Position numbers and translations under genes: made by a program. A DNA stretch of 64,000 bases from Nocardiopsis alba DSM 43377 (GTDB lineage Bacteria; Actinomycetota; Actinomycetes; Streptosporangiales; Streptosporangiaceae). Of this stretch, positions 42,785 to 51,846 are shown piece after piece (positions within the stretch are counted from its first letter, which is position 1; each line of letters starts with the position of its first letter). Under the pieces are notes generated by a model. It was not told where the DNA came from. It saw only the letters and a list, made by a program, of their open reading frames with translations, and made no database searches. The stretch is from assembly GCF_000341225.1 (NCBI RefSeq), contig NZ_ANAC01000001.1, forward strand, positions 294,004 through 358,003, given 5' to 3'.

Positions 42785-43999
42785 ATGGATATCGCTATCA
42801 CCTCCGGATACGTCGTGCCCGTCGTGGGAGACCCCATCGAGGGCGGGACGGTCCTCATCTCGGACGGGCGGATCACCGCGGTGGGCGCCGCCCACGAGGT
42901 CACCGTGCCCGAGGGCGTCGAGGTCGTCGACGCCGCCGGCAAGTGGGTCCTGCCCGGCTTCATCGAGGCCCATGGCCACGTCGGTATCTGTGAGCAGACG
43001 ATCGGCCTGGCGGGTAACGACACCAATGAGATGACCGACCCCAACGGTGCCCGTATGCGGGCGATCGACGGCATCAACCCCGCCGACGAGGGTTTCGTCG
43101 ACGCTCTCTCGGGTGGTGTCACCAGTTCCGTGATCAAGCCCGGTTCGGGCAACCCCATCGGAGGGCGGACCGTCGCCATCAAGATGTGGGGCCGGAGCGT
43201 GGAGGACCGGCTGCTCAAGGAGCCGGCCAGCGTCAAGAGCGCCCTGGGGGAGAACCCCAAGCGCGTCTACGGAAGTATGGACCGGCTGCCGTCCACGCGT
43301 CAGGGTGTGGCGGCGGTCATCCGTGACGCCTTCACCAAGGCGCAGGACTACAAGGCCAAGCGCGACCACGCCCGGAGCGAGGGGACCCCCTTCGACCGGG
43401 ACAACACCCTGGAGACCCTCGTCCAGGTACTCGACGGCGATGTGCCCTGGTGCCAGCACGTGCACCGCGCCGACGACATGCACACCGCGATGCGGCTGGC
43501 CGACGAGTTCGGCTACCGGCTCATCATCAACCACTGCACCGAGGGCCACCTGCTGGCGGACGAGATCGCCGCACGCGAGATCCCGGTCATCACCGGACCG
43601 TTGATGATCAGCCGTTCCAAGGTCGAGGTCGGCAACCGCACCCTGGCCGGTCCCGGGATCCTGGACCGGGCGGGCGTCAAGGTCGCCCTGACCACCGACG
43701 CCCCGGTCATCCCGATCGAATACCTCGTCTACCAGGCGATCCTGTGCGTCAAGGAGGGCATGGACCGCGACTCGGCGATCCGCGCGCTCACCGTCAACCC
43801 CGCCGAGATCATGGGCCTGGACGACCGTGTGGGCTCGTTGAAGCCGGGTCTGGACGCCGACGTGGTGGTCTGGTCGGGCGATCCGCTCGACATCATGAGT
43901 CGCGCTCTGCGGGTGTTCGTCGGCGGCCGTGAGGTGTACACCTACGACGAGGAACGACGTGAGGGCGTGATGGCGGACCCGTACTACCGGGAGGGTTGA
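42785..43999 (+). CDS. Amidohydrolase (imidazolonepropionase-like)
   Basis: 404 residues of the amidohydrolase superfamily. The composite beta-sandwich (SGYVVPVVGDPIEGGTVLISDGRITAVG) leads to the metal motif GFIEAHGHVGI (HxH), later ligands in LIINHCTEGHL and LTTDAPVIPIEY (Asp), and the C-terminal NPAEIMGLDDRVGSLKPGLDADVVVWSGDPLD. The close match is to the Xaa-Pro dipeptidase/imidazolonepropionase-like amidohydrolases that cleave unknown cyclic amides. ATG 42785. It is the last core-type gene before the gene cluster. Confidence 0.9.
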   Translation: MDIAITSGYVVPVVGDPIEGGTVLISDGRITAVGAAHEVTVPEGVEVVDAAGKWVLPGFIEAHGHVGICEQTIGLAGNDTNEMTDPNGARMRAIDGINPADEGFVDALSGGVTSSVIKPGSGNPIGGRTVAIKMWGRSVEDRLLKEPASVKSALGENPKRVYGSMDRLPSTRQGVAAVIRDAFTKAQDYKAKRDHARSEGTPFDRDNTLETLVQVLDGDVPWCQHVHRADDMHTAMRLADEFGYRLIINHCTEGHLLADEIAAREIPVITGPLMISRSKVEVGNRTLAGPGILDRAGVKVALTTDAPVIPIEYLVYQAILCVKEGMDRDSAIRALTVNPAEIMGLDDRVGSLKPGLDADVVVWSGDPLDIMSRALRVFVGGREVYTYDEERREGVMADPYYREG

Positions 44000-44243
44000 T
44001 CTCGGAGACGGCGGCGCAGGTCATGGGGGTGTCCCATGGTCGACGCCCCGGGCCGGCCCGTCACCCCGGTCGTGTCCTCGCCGAACGTCGCGAATATGGG
44101 ATATGACCGGGGCGGCGATATGTGGGATAACATCTCGACGCGCTGCGCACCGTAGGTGCTGTTCAGTGCCGTCCCGCCGGCGAGACGGTCGGGAAAACGT
44201 TACCCCGTGACAAGAACCGAAAATGAATCGAGGTGCGCTCCCG

Positions 44244-44807
44244 ATGTCCTCTCCCCAGCTCGCGAGCCGTAGGGTCATGCTTCGTCCGACTCGTTTCGAG
44301 AACCGTGAAGAGATAATCGAGGTTCTCGATGGATCGGGTCTGGAGGATGTGAGGGGCGCCGGCGTCTTCCTCGGTTCCCTGCCGGATGATCTCGGTACTC
44401 TCGATGCCGCCTTCTTGGTCGAAGAGAGGTCCCAGGGCTCCACGGTCGGTGTGTGCGCCGTCTTCGGTGTCGATTCCGATGAGAAGTCCGCGCAGGTCAG
44501 CATCCTCGTGGAGGATGGCTCTCCCATCCTGGGAGTGGGGGTGGAGACCTATGTGTTCTTCATCGGACACGTCTTCTCCGAATGGGACGTGAATAATATT
44601 CACTTCTGGTCCACGGAAGAGCTCGTCGGAATGATCCCCGTCGGTCAGGCGGTGATCAGCGAGTCCAGGGGTGCGGGCGAGGAGCGGGACGGTGAATCCG
44701 CGAATCGCGCCAGGGCGTTCACCATCGAGCGAGAAGTATGGGAAATCCAGAGCCACCGATTTCGGAGCTGGATCATGCGCGGACCACAGAAGAGTCGGGC
44801 TTCGTAA
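44244..44807 (+). CDS. Atypical GNAT-like protein, left edge of the gene cluster
   Basis: 187 residues. The pattern VMLRPTRFENREEIIEVLD, a central strand pair (STVGVCAVFGVDSDEKSAQVSILV), GVGVETYVFFIGHVFSEWDVNNIHFWSTEE and a C-terminal extension suggest a degenerate GNAT fold; the usual QxxGxG/A acetyl-CoA loop is not evident. A protein at 61114 shares this layout (SIRKLYFWTPEPE). ATG 44244 follows GAGGTG. Codon use is unusually AT-rich (GTGAATAATATTCAC), suggesting transfer. An acyl carrier protein gene follows 32 bases later, so it may accept an acyl group from that carrier; this is inference. Confidence 0.6.
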   Translation: MSSPQLASRRVMLRPTRFENREEIIEVLDGSGLEDVRGAGVFLGSLPDDLGTLDAAFLVEERSQGSTVGVCAVFGVDSDEKSAQVSILVEDGSPILGVGVETYVFFIGHVFSEWDVNNIHFWSTEELVGMIPVGQAVISESRGAGEERDGESANRARAFTIEREVWEIQSHRFRSWIMRGPQKSRAS

Positions 44808-44839
44808 GCCGTCGGCTCTGTCAGAAAGGGCGGATATTC

Positions 44840-45115
44840 ATGGCCGCAATCGACCGGAACGAATTGCTCTCCCAGATCAGGGTGCAGGCCTACACCATCC
44901 TGATGTTCACCACCACCGAACCACAGATGGATCTCCCCGAGCCCAAGAGCATGAAGGACCTCGACTCCTTCTCCATCGTCCAGTTGCTCCTCGCCCTCGA
45001 GGACATCTACGACGTGATGCTCCTTGAGGAGATCACCTCGTTCCGCGGCGAGACCTTCGAGGACCTGGCCACCTTCATCACCGAACGGGTCTCCACCGGC
45101 GCGGCCGAGGTGTGA
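44840..45115 (+). CDS. Stand-alone acyl carrier protein
   Basis: 91 residues with carrier-protein helices: MAAIDRNELLSQIRVQAYTI, then LDSFSIVQLLLALEDIYDVML with Ser43 in DSF as the likely phosphopantetheine site, and ETFEDLATFITERV as helix 3-4. The DSxxxxxLLxxLE pattern fits small discrete carriers used in acyl transfer or unusual starter formation rather than a type II FAS ACP. ATG 44840 is preferred; the longer frame overlaps the upstream gene. With the adjacent GNAT-like gene it suggests an acylation step. Confidence 0.78.
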   Translation: MAAIDRNELLSQIRVQAYTILMFTTTEPQMDLPEPKSMKDLDSFSIVQLLLALEDIYDVMLLEEITSFRGETFEDLATFITERVSTGAAEV

Positions 45116-45154
45116 CCGTCGGAGGCGGGGGAACCGCCTGGGACGACCGCGGTG

Positions 45155-45206
45155 ACGGCGGGCTCCCACGGACACGACCGAGAGTCGTTCCGCGGGGGCC
45201 CGCCGT
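45155..45206. terminator. Possible terminator between the ACP gene and ABC transporter genes
   Basis: ACGGCGGGC at 45155-45163 pairs with GCCCGCCGT at 45198-45206 around a long loop, in the gap between convergent genes. The loop length makes this a weak call. Confidence 0.4.
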
Positions 45207-45212
45207 TCCATG

Positions 45213-46373
45213 TCAGCGGGTGAGGACCCACTTCATCCGCCAGGCTCCGAGCCCGAAGAGCACGACCGCGAACCCGCACAGGGCCCCCAACTGGGGCAGG
45301 ATGTCGAGGATCCCGCCGCCGTGCCTGATGAGTTCGCTGAAGGCCTCGTACCCCCAGGCGTGCGGGGTGGCGTAGGCCGCCGTTCGGGACGGTCCGGAGA
45401 GCGCCTCCAACGGCACCATCGTTCCGCCGGCACCGGCGGCCCCAAGGCCCACGACCAGGGCCGCGGCCAGAGCGCCGCCCTCACTGCGGCACAGCGAGCC
45501 GATGAGCATGGCGGTACCCGCGCCGACGAGGCAGAAGGCCGCCACCACCGCCGAGATCGCGAGGGGGTCTCCCCACACCACCCCGAACAGCAGGGAGGAA
45601 CCGACCAGGATGATGAGGGCCTGGGAGATCGTGACCACGAACCGGCCCAGCGCCTCCCCCGCGATCAGGGTCCTCAGGGGCGTCGGTGTGGAGTACATCC
45701 GACGGCTGAGCCCCTTCTGCCGCATCTCCACGACACCGATCGCCGTGGTCAGGGAGATGACGAAGGTGAACAGCAACAGCAGGGGAGGGGCGGCGAGACC
45801 GTACTGGCCGACGTCCTGGGGGAAGACGGCCTCTCCGGTGGTGACCGTCTCCACCTCGATGCCGGGGGGATCGGCCTCCTCGGAACGCCGCAGGTTCTCG
45901 TCGAACCCCTCGTCGCCGTTCTCGGAGGCGAACTGGGCCGCGCCGATCACCGACGCCTCCTGCGAGGCGATCGAACTCGCCCAGGTCCGGAGAGGGTAGG
46001 AGCTCCAGTCGTCGGGGCGGGTCACGAACCCGATCTCGACGGTCCCACCGTCGCGCAGGGTCTCGTCGTAGTCCTCGGGGATGACCAGACCCCCGTTGAT
46101 CCGCCCCTGTTCGATCCGGTCGCGCAGCTGCTCGTAGTCGCCCAGACGCTCGATGGGAAAGCGTCCGCTCTCCTCCAGCTCGTCGGCCAGGCGTTCGGCG
46201 AGGGGCTGGTCCTGGCCGTTCACCACGAGTCCGAGCCGTTGCTGGTCCCCGCCGTAGGACATCCCCATCATGAAGACCATGATCAGGGGAAGGAGCAACA
46301 TGAAGAAGATGTTGCCCCGATCCCGGAACGTTCGACGCAGGTTGAGTGCCGTGATGGCCAGCGTCTTGCTCAT
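45213..46373 (-). CDS. ABC-2 type exporter permease, distal subunit
   Basis: 386 residues. A first membrane segment (NIFFMLLLPLIMVFMMGMSY), a large extracellular domain of about 150 residues (NGQDQPLAERLADELEESG...), and then five more segments beginning LLLLFTFVISLTTAIG form the ABC-2/YhgE-like layout. The motif EMRQKGLSRRMYSTPTPLRTLIAGE is the typical cytoplasmic coupling helix. Its ATG overlaps the stop of the upstream permease as ATGA. With the ATPase it forms a complete exporter, probably for the cluster product. Confidence 0.88.
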   Translation of the reverse strand: MSKTLAITALNLRRTFRDRGNIFFMLLLPLIMVFMMGMSYGGDQQRLGLVVNGQDQPLAERLADELEESGRFPIERLGDYEQLRDRIEQGRINGGLVIPEDYDETLRDGGTVEIGFVTRPDDWSSYPLRTWASSIASQEASVIGAAQFASENGDEGFDENLRRSEEADPPGIEVETVTTGEAVFPQDVGQYGLAAPPLLLLFTFVISLTTAIGVVEMRQKGLSRRMYSTPTPLRTLIAGEALGRFVVTISQALIILVGSSLLFGVVWGDPLAISAVVAAFCLVGAGTAMLIGSLCRSEGGALAAALVVGLGAAGAGGTMVPLEALSGPSRTAAYATPHAWGYEAFSELIRHGGGILDILPQLGALCGFAVVLFGLGAWRMKWVLTR

Positions 46374-47536
46374 GCGTGCAGCATCCTTCCCATGCGGTTC
46401 AGCGCCACCGCGACGCCGGCCACGCCCATGGCCGACAGGACGCCGATCGGGAGGAGCAGGGACACGGCTCCGCCGCCCGCCGTCAGGTCCGTCAGACCTC
46501 GCAGGAACCAGTAGTGCGGGGTGACGTAGGTCAGGGCGGCCCAGGGGCCCAGATTGGCCAGGGGGAACAGGGCTCCGCCCATCAGCCCGAGCAGGAGGGC
46601 CACGACCGTCGACCAGTTGGTCGCCTGTTCGGAGTTGTCGGCGAACCCGGCCACCGCGGACACGATTCCGACCGCCGCCAGGACGGCCGCGACGGTCAGG
46701 GCGGTGACCCCGAGCGGATCACCCCATCGGGCGCCGAAGGTGAGGGTGGACACGGTGATGACCAGGCCCATGCTGACCAGCCCGAAGAGGAGCGTGCTCG
46801 CCAACCTGGCCATGAGGATCGTGAAGGTGCCGATCGGCGCCGCGGCCAACCGGACCAGGGTCCCGGTGCGGCGGTCCTCGAAGAGACTGACCACACCCGG
46901 CATCGCGGCGAAGAAGAGGAAGAAGACCGCCGCGCCCGCCGCGTAGTAGGTGGAGGAATCGAGCTGTCGCCGGTCCACGTCGGTGTCCTCGACGACCCTG
47001 ACCGCGGTGGGGTGTCCGGCGGCCTGCTCGGTGAGCGTGGCCTCCTCCTCGGAGGAGGGATCGGTCGTCAGTACGGCGAGCTGTACGCGGTGGTGCTCGG
47101 ACGCGAAGGCCTCCGCGATGCCGACCGCCACCTCGACCTCCTCGGGGGAGTCGACGTCGCCGATCACACGGATCTCGGCGGACTCGTCGTTCCGCAGGGC
47201 CTCGGTGAACCCCTCGGGGATGACGAAGGCCGCGGAGACGTCTCCGGAATCCACCGCCTCGTTCGCCTCGTCCTCCGAGGAGAGGGTCGTGAGTTCCACG
47301 ATCCCCTCCTCTTCGAGGGACTCCAGGACCTCGTCCACGAAAAGCGAGGAGAGTTCACCGCCGTCGAGGTCGGAAACACCGTAGTGCGCGGTGAATTCCG
47401 TTTCGGGATCGCCGCCCAGAAGCATGTTCAGGAGAAAGGCGAGACCGAGGGGCAGCACGATGGCGAAGACCAGAAGGGTGCCGTCTTTGAGACGTTGGCG
47501 CAGGTCCTTGAGGACCAGGGTGAAGAAGGCGCTCAT
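46370..47536 (-). CDS. ABC-2 type exporter permease, proximal subunit
   Basis: 388 residues, same architecture as its neighbour: an N-terminal segment (LLVFAIVLPLGLAFLLNMLL), an acidic extracellular domain, then AAGAAVFFLFFAAMPGVVSLFEDRRTGTLVRLAAAPIG (coupling helix) and further segments. ATG 47536 follows GAGGAAAG; the longer frame adds five residues without better support. It lies 11 bases after the ATPase stop. The two permeases probably form a heterodimer. Confidence 0.88.
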   Translation of the reverse strand: MSAFFTLVLKDLRQRLKDGTLLVFAIVLPLGLAFLLNMLLGGDPETEFTAHYGVSDLDGGELSSLFVDEVLESLEEEGIVELTTLSSEDEANEAVDSGDVSAAFVIPEGFTEALRNDESAEIRVIGDVDSPEEVEVAVGIAEAFASEHHRVQLAVLTTDPSSEEEATLTEQAAGHPTAVRVVEDTDVDRRQLDSSTYYAAGAAVFFLFFAAMPGVVSLFEDRRTGTLVRLAAAPIGTFTILMARLASTLLFGLVSMGLVITVSTLTFGARWGDPLGVTALTVAAVLAAVGIVSAVAGFADNSEQATNWSTVVALLLGLMGGALFPLANLGPWAALTYVTPHYWFLRGLTDLTAGGGAVSLLLPIGVLSAMGVAGVAVALNRMGRMLHA

Positions 47537-47547
47537 GGGTTCTTTCC

Positions 47548-48483
47548 TCATTCCCGCAGGGCCTTGCCGGTGAGGTGCAGGAAGACCGCCTCCAGGTCCG
47601 GTTCCTGTACCTCCACCGAGCGCAGAACGGCCTCGCTCGCGGTGACGACCTCCAGGATCCTCGCGATCACCGATCGCGCGTCCTTCAGGAGCAGACGGAC
47701 CTCGGAGCCCTCCACGCTGACCTCCCGGACCTCGGAGAGTTCCTTCAGAGCTCGGACCGCCCGGTCCTTGCCGCCGCCCAGCGAGAGGACGATGGTGTCG
47801 TCCTCACCGACCTGGGAGATCAGTTCCCGCTGGGTCCCCTCTGCCTGGATCCGGCCGGAGTCGATGATGCCGACCCGGTCGCAGAGCCGCTCCGCCTCTT
47901 CCATGTAGTGGGTCGTGTAGAGGACGGACACGCCGTCGGCGGCCTGGCGTTGGATGCTCTCCAGGATCGCGTTCCGGCTCTGGGCGTCGACGCCGACGGC
48001 GGGCTCGTCGAGGATGAGGAGTCGGGGTCGGTTGAGCATGCCCACCCCGATGTTGAGACGTCTGGACATGCCGCCGGAGAACGTGGAGACGTTCTCCTTC
48101 GCGCGGTCGGTGAGATCGATGATCTCCAGGATCTCGCCGCATCTGCTGCGTGCCTTCGCCCCCGAGAGGCCGTAGAGGCGGGCGAAGAACATGAGGTTGT
48201 CCCAGGCGTTGAGGTCCGGGTACAGGGCCAGTTCCTGGGGGACGAAACCGATCTGTCCCTTGGTCGCCGCGTTACTCACACCGTGTTCCTGTCCGTCGAT
48301 ACGGACGGAACCGGAGTCGGCCTTGAGCACGCCGGCGATGATCGAGATCGTCGTGCTCTTGCCCGCGCCGTTGGGGCCCAGGAGACCGTAGGTCTCTCCT
48401 TTGTCGATATGGAAACCGACCTCGGCGACCGCTGTGTTCGAGCCGTAGCTCTTGGAGAGCTTCTCGACTTCTAGCAATGCCAC
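47548..48483 (-). CDS. ABC-2 exporter ATP-binding subunit
   Basis: 311 residues: Walker A LLGPNGAGKSTTIS, Q loop FVPQELALYPDLNAWDN, signature FSGGMSRRLNIGVGML, Walker B LLILDEPAVGVD and switch His in TTHYMEEAE, followed by a C-terminal extension typical of DrrA-like subunits. GTG 48483 follows AAGGTGAG. It is first in a three-gene unit (ATPase, permease, permease) read leftward from the cluster, so it is likely the export or self-resistance system for the product. Confidence 0.92.
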   Translation of the reverse strand: MALLEVEKLSKSYGSNTAVAEVGFHIDKGETYGLLGPNGAGKSTTISIIAGVLKADSGSVRIDGQEHGVSNAATKGQIGFVPQELALYPDLNAWDNLMFFARLYGLSGAKARSRCGEILEIIDLTDRAKENVSTFSGGMSRRLNIGVGMLNRPRLLILDEPAVGVDAQSRNAILESIQRQAADGVSVLYTTHYMEEAERLCDRVGIIDSGRIQAEGTQRELISQVGEDDTIVLSLGGGKDRAVRALKELSEVREVSVEGSEVRLLLKDARSVIARILEVVTASEAVLRSVEVQEPDLEAVFLHLTGKALRE

Positions 48484-48700
48484 GGTGACGTTCTCACCTT
48501 TCTCTTGTTCGACATCGTCGGATGATCGGCCACCGGTGTTCCGTAACACGGTCGGCGAATACGGCTGAGACGTTTCTGGGAACGGTCGTTCACCTTGGCC
48601 GATGCGCAGTGAACCACAAAGAGACGGGGGAGAAGGCGGGTGCGGATCGCGACCATGCGTGAGCGGGCGATACGTATCCGTTCCGGTGAGGGCCGTGCTC

Positions 48701-49969
48701 TCAACGGGAGGGGGAGGCGGCGATCCGTTCCAGTTCCGCGGTCATGGCGGCGGGGGTGGGCCGGTCCAACATCTGTTCGCGCAGCAGTGCCGCCCGTTCG
48801 GCGAGAGCGGGTTCGGTCAGGACTCGTTCGGACGCCCGCAGGATCTCGTCCGGGTCCGGTTCCGCCACCAGACCGGCGCCCTGGCCCTGGATCAGTCGGG
48901 CGAGCATCGGTTCGTCGAAGGTCGGCCGGGGCACGAACAGTTGGGGCAGACCGTGCACGAGTCCGGTCCAGACGGTCCCCGTCCCCCCGTGGTTGATGGT
49001 GGCGGTGCTGGTCGCGGCCAGGGCGTGCAAGGGCACGTAGTCCACCAACCGCACATTCGAAGGCACCGTGCCCAGGTCCTGTCGGGCCTTGAGCGGGACG
49101 GTGGCCACCACCTCGGCGTCCACCTGACCCAACGCCTCCAACCCCTCGCCCAACGGCAACGTGTACCCACCGAACCGGTCCGTGGCGCTGGTCCCCAACG
49201 TCAAACACAGACGCCGACCCTCAGGACGCTCACGCAGCCAGTCCGGCACCACCGCGCGACCGTTGTAGGGAACTAACCGCATCCCCAGATACCGCACCCC
49301 CAACCGGCCATCGACCGGTATCCGCAACACATCCGGAACCTGATCGATGGTGGCCTGACCCACCACCAACTCCTCGTCGAACTCCACCCCGTAACGGGCC
49401 GCCAACCCCGACAACCACTCACCCAACGGATCCTCACGGACCTCGGGGACCTGCTCCTCCATCCGCCCCAGGAACAACCCCCGGACTCTGGCCAGGGTGT
49501 CCACGCCCCAGATGTAACGGACGTGCGCGGCCCCGGCGGCGCGCGCGGCGACCGGGGCACAGAAGGTGATGGGGTCCCACACCACCAGGTCGGGTTTCCA
49601 GGTGCGGCACAGGTCCACGAGGTCGTCGGCCATGGAGTCGTTGACCATCCGCCACCAGTGCGGGACCCCCCGGCGGTAGCCCTCGATCAGGTAGTCCCAG
49701 GTCACCTCGTGTTCGGGGGCGGCGGCCATCCCGAAGGGCGGGGTGTCCTTCTCCAGGACGCCGAACAGGGAGTAGGCGCGCATCATGCGCCAGAAACCGT
49801 GATCCCGGCCGACCGGGGCGAAGGGCAGCCCGGCGGCGGAGACCGCGCCGGCCAGCTCCGGCTGGCTGGCCACCACCACCTCGTGCCCCGCCGACCTCAA
49901 CGCCCACGCCAACGGAACCAGGTTGAGCAGATCGGTCCGTTCCGCGATCGTCGCGACGACCACCCGCAT
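48701..49969 (-). CDS. GT-B glycosyltransferase (EryCIII/MGT-like), copy 1
   Basis: 422 residues. The start MRVVVATIAERT leads to the acceptor-side region LVPLAWALRSAGHEVVVASQ, then the middle DPLGEWLSGLAARYGVEF, and the donor-side LGTSATDRFGGYTLPLGE and STATINHGGTGTVWTGLVHG with the HGG nucleotide-sugar motif. These fit antibiotic glycosyltransferases that attach deoxysugars to aglycones. The N-terminal and middle parts are near identical to copies at 50352 and 62737, but the sequence after HGG diverges. ATG 49969 follows GAGAGGGG. It is divergent from copy 2, forming an inverted repeat. Confidence 0.9.
   Translation of the reverse strand: MRVVVATIAERTDLLNLVPLAWALRSAGHEVVVASQPELAGAVSAAGLPFAPVGRDHGFWRMMRAYSLFGVLEKDTPPFGMAAAPEHEVTWDYLIEGYRRGVPHWWRMVNDSMADDLVDLCRTWKPDLVVWDPITFCAPVAARAAGAAHVRYIWGVDTLARVRGLFLGRMEEQVPEVREDPLGEWLSGLAARYGVEFDEELVVGQATIDQVPDVLRIPVDGRLGVRYLGMRLVPYNGRAVVPDWLRERPEGRRLCLTLGTSATDRFGGYTLPLGEGLEALGQVDAEVVATVPLKARQDLGTVPSNVRLVDYVPLHALAATSTATINHGGTGTVWTGLVHGLPQLFVPRPTFDEPMLARLIQGQGAGLVAEPDPDEILRASERVLTEPALAERAALLREQMLDRPTPAAMTAELERIAASPSR
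48984..49924 (-). repeat. Glycosyltransferase repeat block, copy 1 (inverted)
   Basis: About 940 bases inside the first glycosyltransferase that are highly similar to 50391-51337 and 62776-63707, including shared synonymous TTG/GTG codons in the middle. It lies in inverse orientation to copy 2, about 470 bases away. Confidence 0.8.
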
Positions 49970-50351
49970 CGCTGTACCCCTCTCTGAGAACGGGCCCGTT
50001 CGACGTCGTGCCCGCGTCGCCACACCCGCGGTGGCGCGGGGGAGGGGCAGAGTATCCGGGCATCGGTCGGGCGGCCAGGCGCCGTCGGTCCTTGGTGGTG
50101 GGGCCGGACGCTCGGCGCGGCCGGGACGCCCAGAGCACGTGTGATGCCCCCATGGGCACCACCAGGATTCACATGAGCAACAGAGGGCGACGGAGATGGG
50201 CCTCAGCGCCCGAGGTGGTCGTCGAAACCCGGTGAAGCGGTCTTTCCGGTATTCCTTGTCCGGCGCCCGGGCGGCTGTCGCGTACGTCCTTCGGACGGCG
50301 GAGCATCACCGTCCGGGGGCACCCGTGTACGGAGGCTGAGGAGGGGCGCAG
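49970..50351. promoter_or_regulatory. Divergent promoter region between glycosyltransferase copies 1 and 2
   Basis: 382 bases with no convincing gene. It must contain promoters for both flanking genes; GAGAGGGG lies before copy 1 and GAGGAGGGG before copy 2. No clear operator was found. Confidence 0.45.
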
Positions 50352-51671
50352 ATGCGCGTGCTGGTGACCACGGCGGCCGAGAAACCGCACTTCCTGGGTC
50401 TGGTTCCGTTGGCGTGGGCGTTGAGGTCGGCGGGGCACGAGGTGGTGGTGGCCAGCCAGCCGGAGCTGGCCGGCGCGGTCTCCGCCGCCGGGCTGCCCTT
50501 CGCCCCGGTCGGCCGGGACCACGGTTTCTGGCGCATGATGCGCGCCTACTCCCTGCTCGGCGTCCTGGAGAAGGACACCCCGCCCTTCGGGATGGCCGAC
50601 GCCCCCGAACACGAGGTGACCTGGGACTACCTGATCGAGGGCTACCGCCGGGTGGTCCCGCACTGGTGGCGGATGGTCAACGACTCCATGGCCGACGACC
50701 TCGTGGACCTGTGCCGCACCTGGAAACCCGACCTGGTCGTCTGGGGGTCGGTGAGTTTCGCCGGCGCGGTGGCGGCGCGCGCCTGTGGAGCGGCGCACGT
50801 CCGTTACATCTGGGGCGCCGACATCTTCGCGCGGATGCGGGGGCTGTTCCTGGAGCGGTCGGCCGAGAGACCCGTCCACTCCCGTGAGGATCCGTTGGGT
50901 GAGTGGTTGTCGGGGTTGGCGGCCCGTTACGGGGTGGAGTTCGACGAGGAGCTGGTGGTGGGTCAGGCCACCATCGATCAGGTTCCGGACGTGTTGCGGA
51001 TACCGGTCGATGACCGGTTGGGGGTGCGGTATCTGGGGATGCGGTTCGTTCCCTACAACGGTCGCGCGGTGCTGCCGGACTGGCTGCGTGAGCGTCCTGA
51101 GGGTCGGCGTCTGTGTTTGACGTTCGGGACCAGCGCCACGGATCGGTTCGGTGGGTACACGTTGCCGTTGGGCGAGGTGTTGGAGGCGTGGGGTCAGGTG
51201 GACGCCGAGGTGGTGGCCACCGTCCCGCTCAAGGCCCGACAGGACCTGGGCGCGGTTCCTTCGAATGTGCGGTTGGTGGACTACGTGCCCTTGCACGCCC
51301 TGGCCGCGACCAGCACCGCCACCATCAACCACGGAGGCTGGGGGAGCGTGCTCACCGGCCTCGCCGCGGGGCTCCCCCAGGCCATCCTGGCCAGTTGGTT
51401 CGACAACCCCATGCTCGCGCGTCGGTTGAGCGCGCTGGGCGCGGCGTTGGACGTGCCGGTCGCGCGGGCCACCCCCGAACTCCTCGCCGACAGCGCGCGG
51501 CGCGTCCTCGAGGACGAGGAACTGGGTCGCGGCGCCCGCCGGATCGCGGCGGGGATCCGTTCCCGGCCCGCACCCGGGGAGCTCACCGTCGAACTGGAAC
51601 GGTTGGCCGCGCGAAGGGGGTCCGTACGGGCGGGGGCCGCCACCGGAGACCCGCGCCCCTCCGAGCGATGA
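50352..51671 (+). CDS. GT-B glycosyltransferase (EryCIII/MGT-like), copy 2
   Basis: 439 residues. The N-terminal acceptor-side domain is nearly identical to copy 1 (residues about 20-125, through RTWKPDLVVW), the middle block (EDPLGEWLSGLAARYGVEFDEE onward) is common to all three copies, and the donor-side motif is STATINHGGWGSVLTGL. After HGG the C terminus differs from both other copies, so it may use a different sugar nucleotide on the same acceptor type. ATG 50352 follows GAGGAGGGG. A sugar 3-ketoreductase gene follows on the same strand. Confidence 0.9.
   Translation: MRVLVTTAAEKPHFLGLVPLAWALRSAGHEVVVASQPELAGAVSAAGLPFAPVGRDHGFWRMMRAYSLLGVLEKDTPPFGMADAPEHEVTWDYLIEGYRRVVPHWWRMVNDSMADDLVDLCRTWKPDLVVWGSVSFAGAVAARACGAAHVRYIWGADIFARMRGLFLERSAERPVHSREDPLGEWLSGLAARYGVEFDEELVVGQATIDQVPDVLRIPVDDRLGVRYLGMRFVPYNGRAVLPDWLRERPEGRRLCLTFGTSATDRFGGYTLPLGEVLEAWGQVDAEVVATVPLKARQDLGAVPSNVRLVDYVPLHALAATSTATINHGGWGSVLTGLAAGLPQAILASWFDNPMLARRLSALGAALDVPVARATPELLADSARRVLEDEELGRGARRIAAGIRSRPAPGELTVELERLAARRGSVRAGAATGDPRPSER
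50391..51337 (+). repeat. Glycosyltransferase repeat block, copy 2
   Basis: Begins TTCCTGGGTCTGGTTCCG, identical to the start of the block at 62776, and ends at the HGG codons. Synonymous positions are shared with copies 1 and 3, pointing to recent duplication or gene conversion. Confidence 0.8.
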
Positions 51672-51846
51672 GGGAGGCGGGGACGGTCTCCGTCGGCGAT
51701 CTCCGTGCGGTTCGAGGATGGTGTACTGGGCCGGAGACGGAGTACACGGCGGCCGGCGCGGAAGGCTCCGGCCGAGGCCGGGTCGACGTGGGGGCGGAGT
51801 GGGAACGGTTCGTCGGGATCATCGGGATCACTGGAGTGTGAAGGCC

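Noticed and set aside
51668..51841. Short frame between glycosyltransferase copy 2 and the 3-ketoreductase
   Set aside because: No ribosome-binding site, no recognisable sequence, and it overlaps the probable leader of the next gene.
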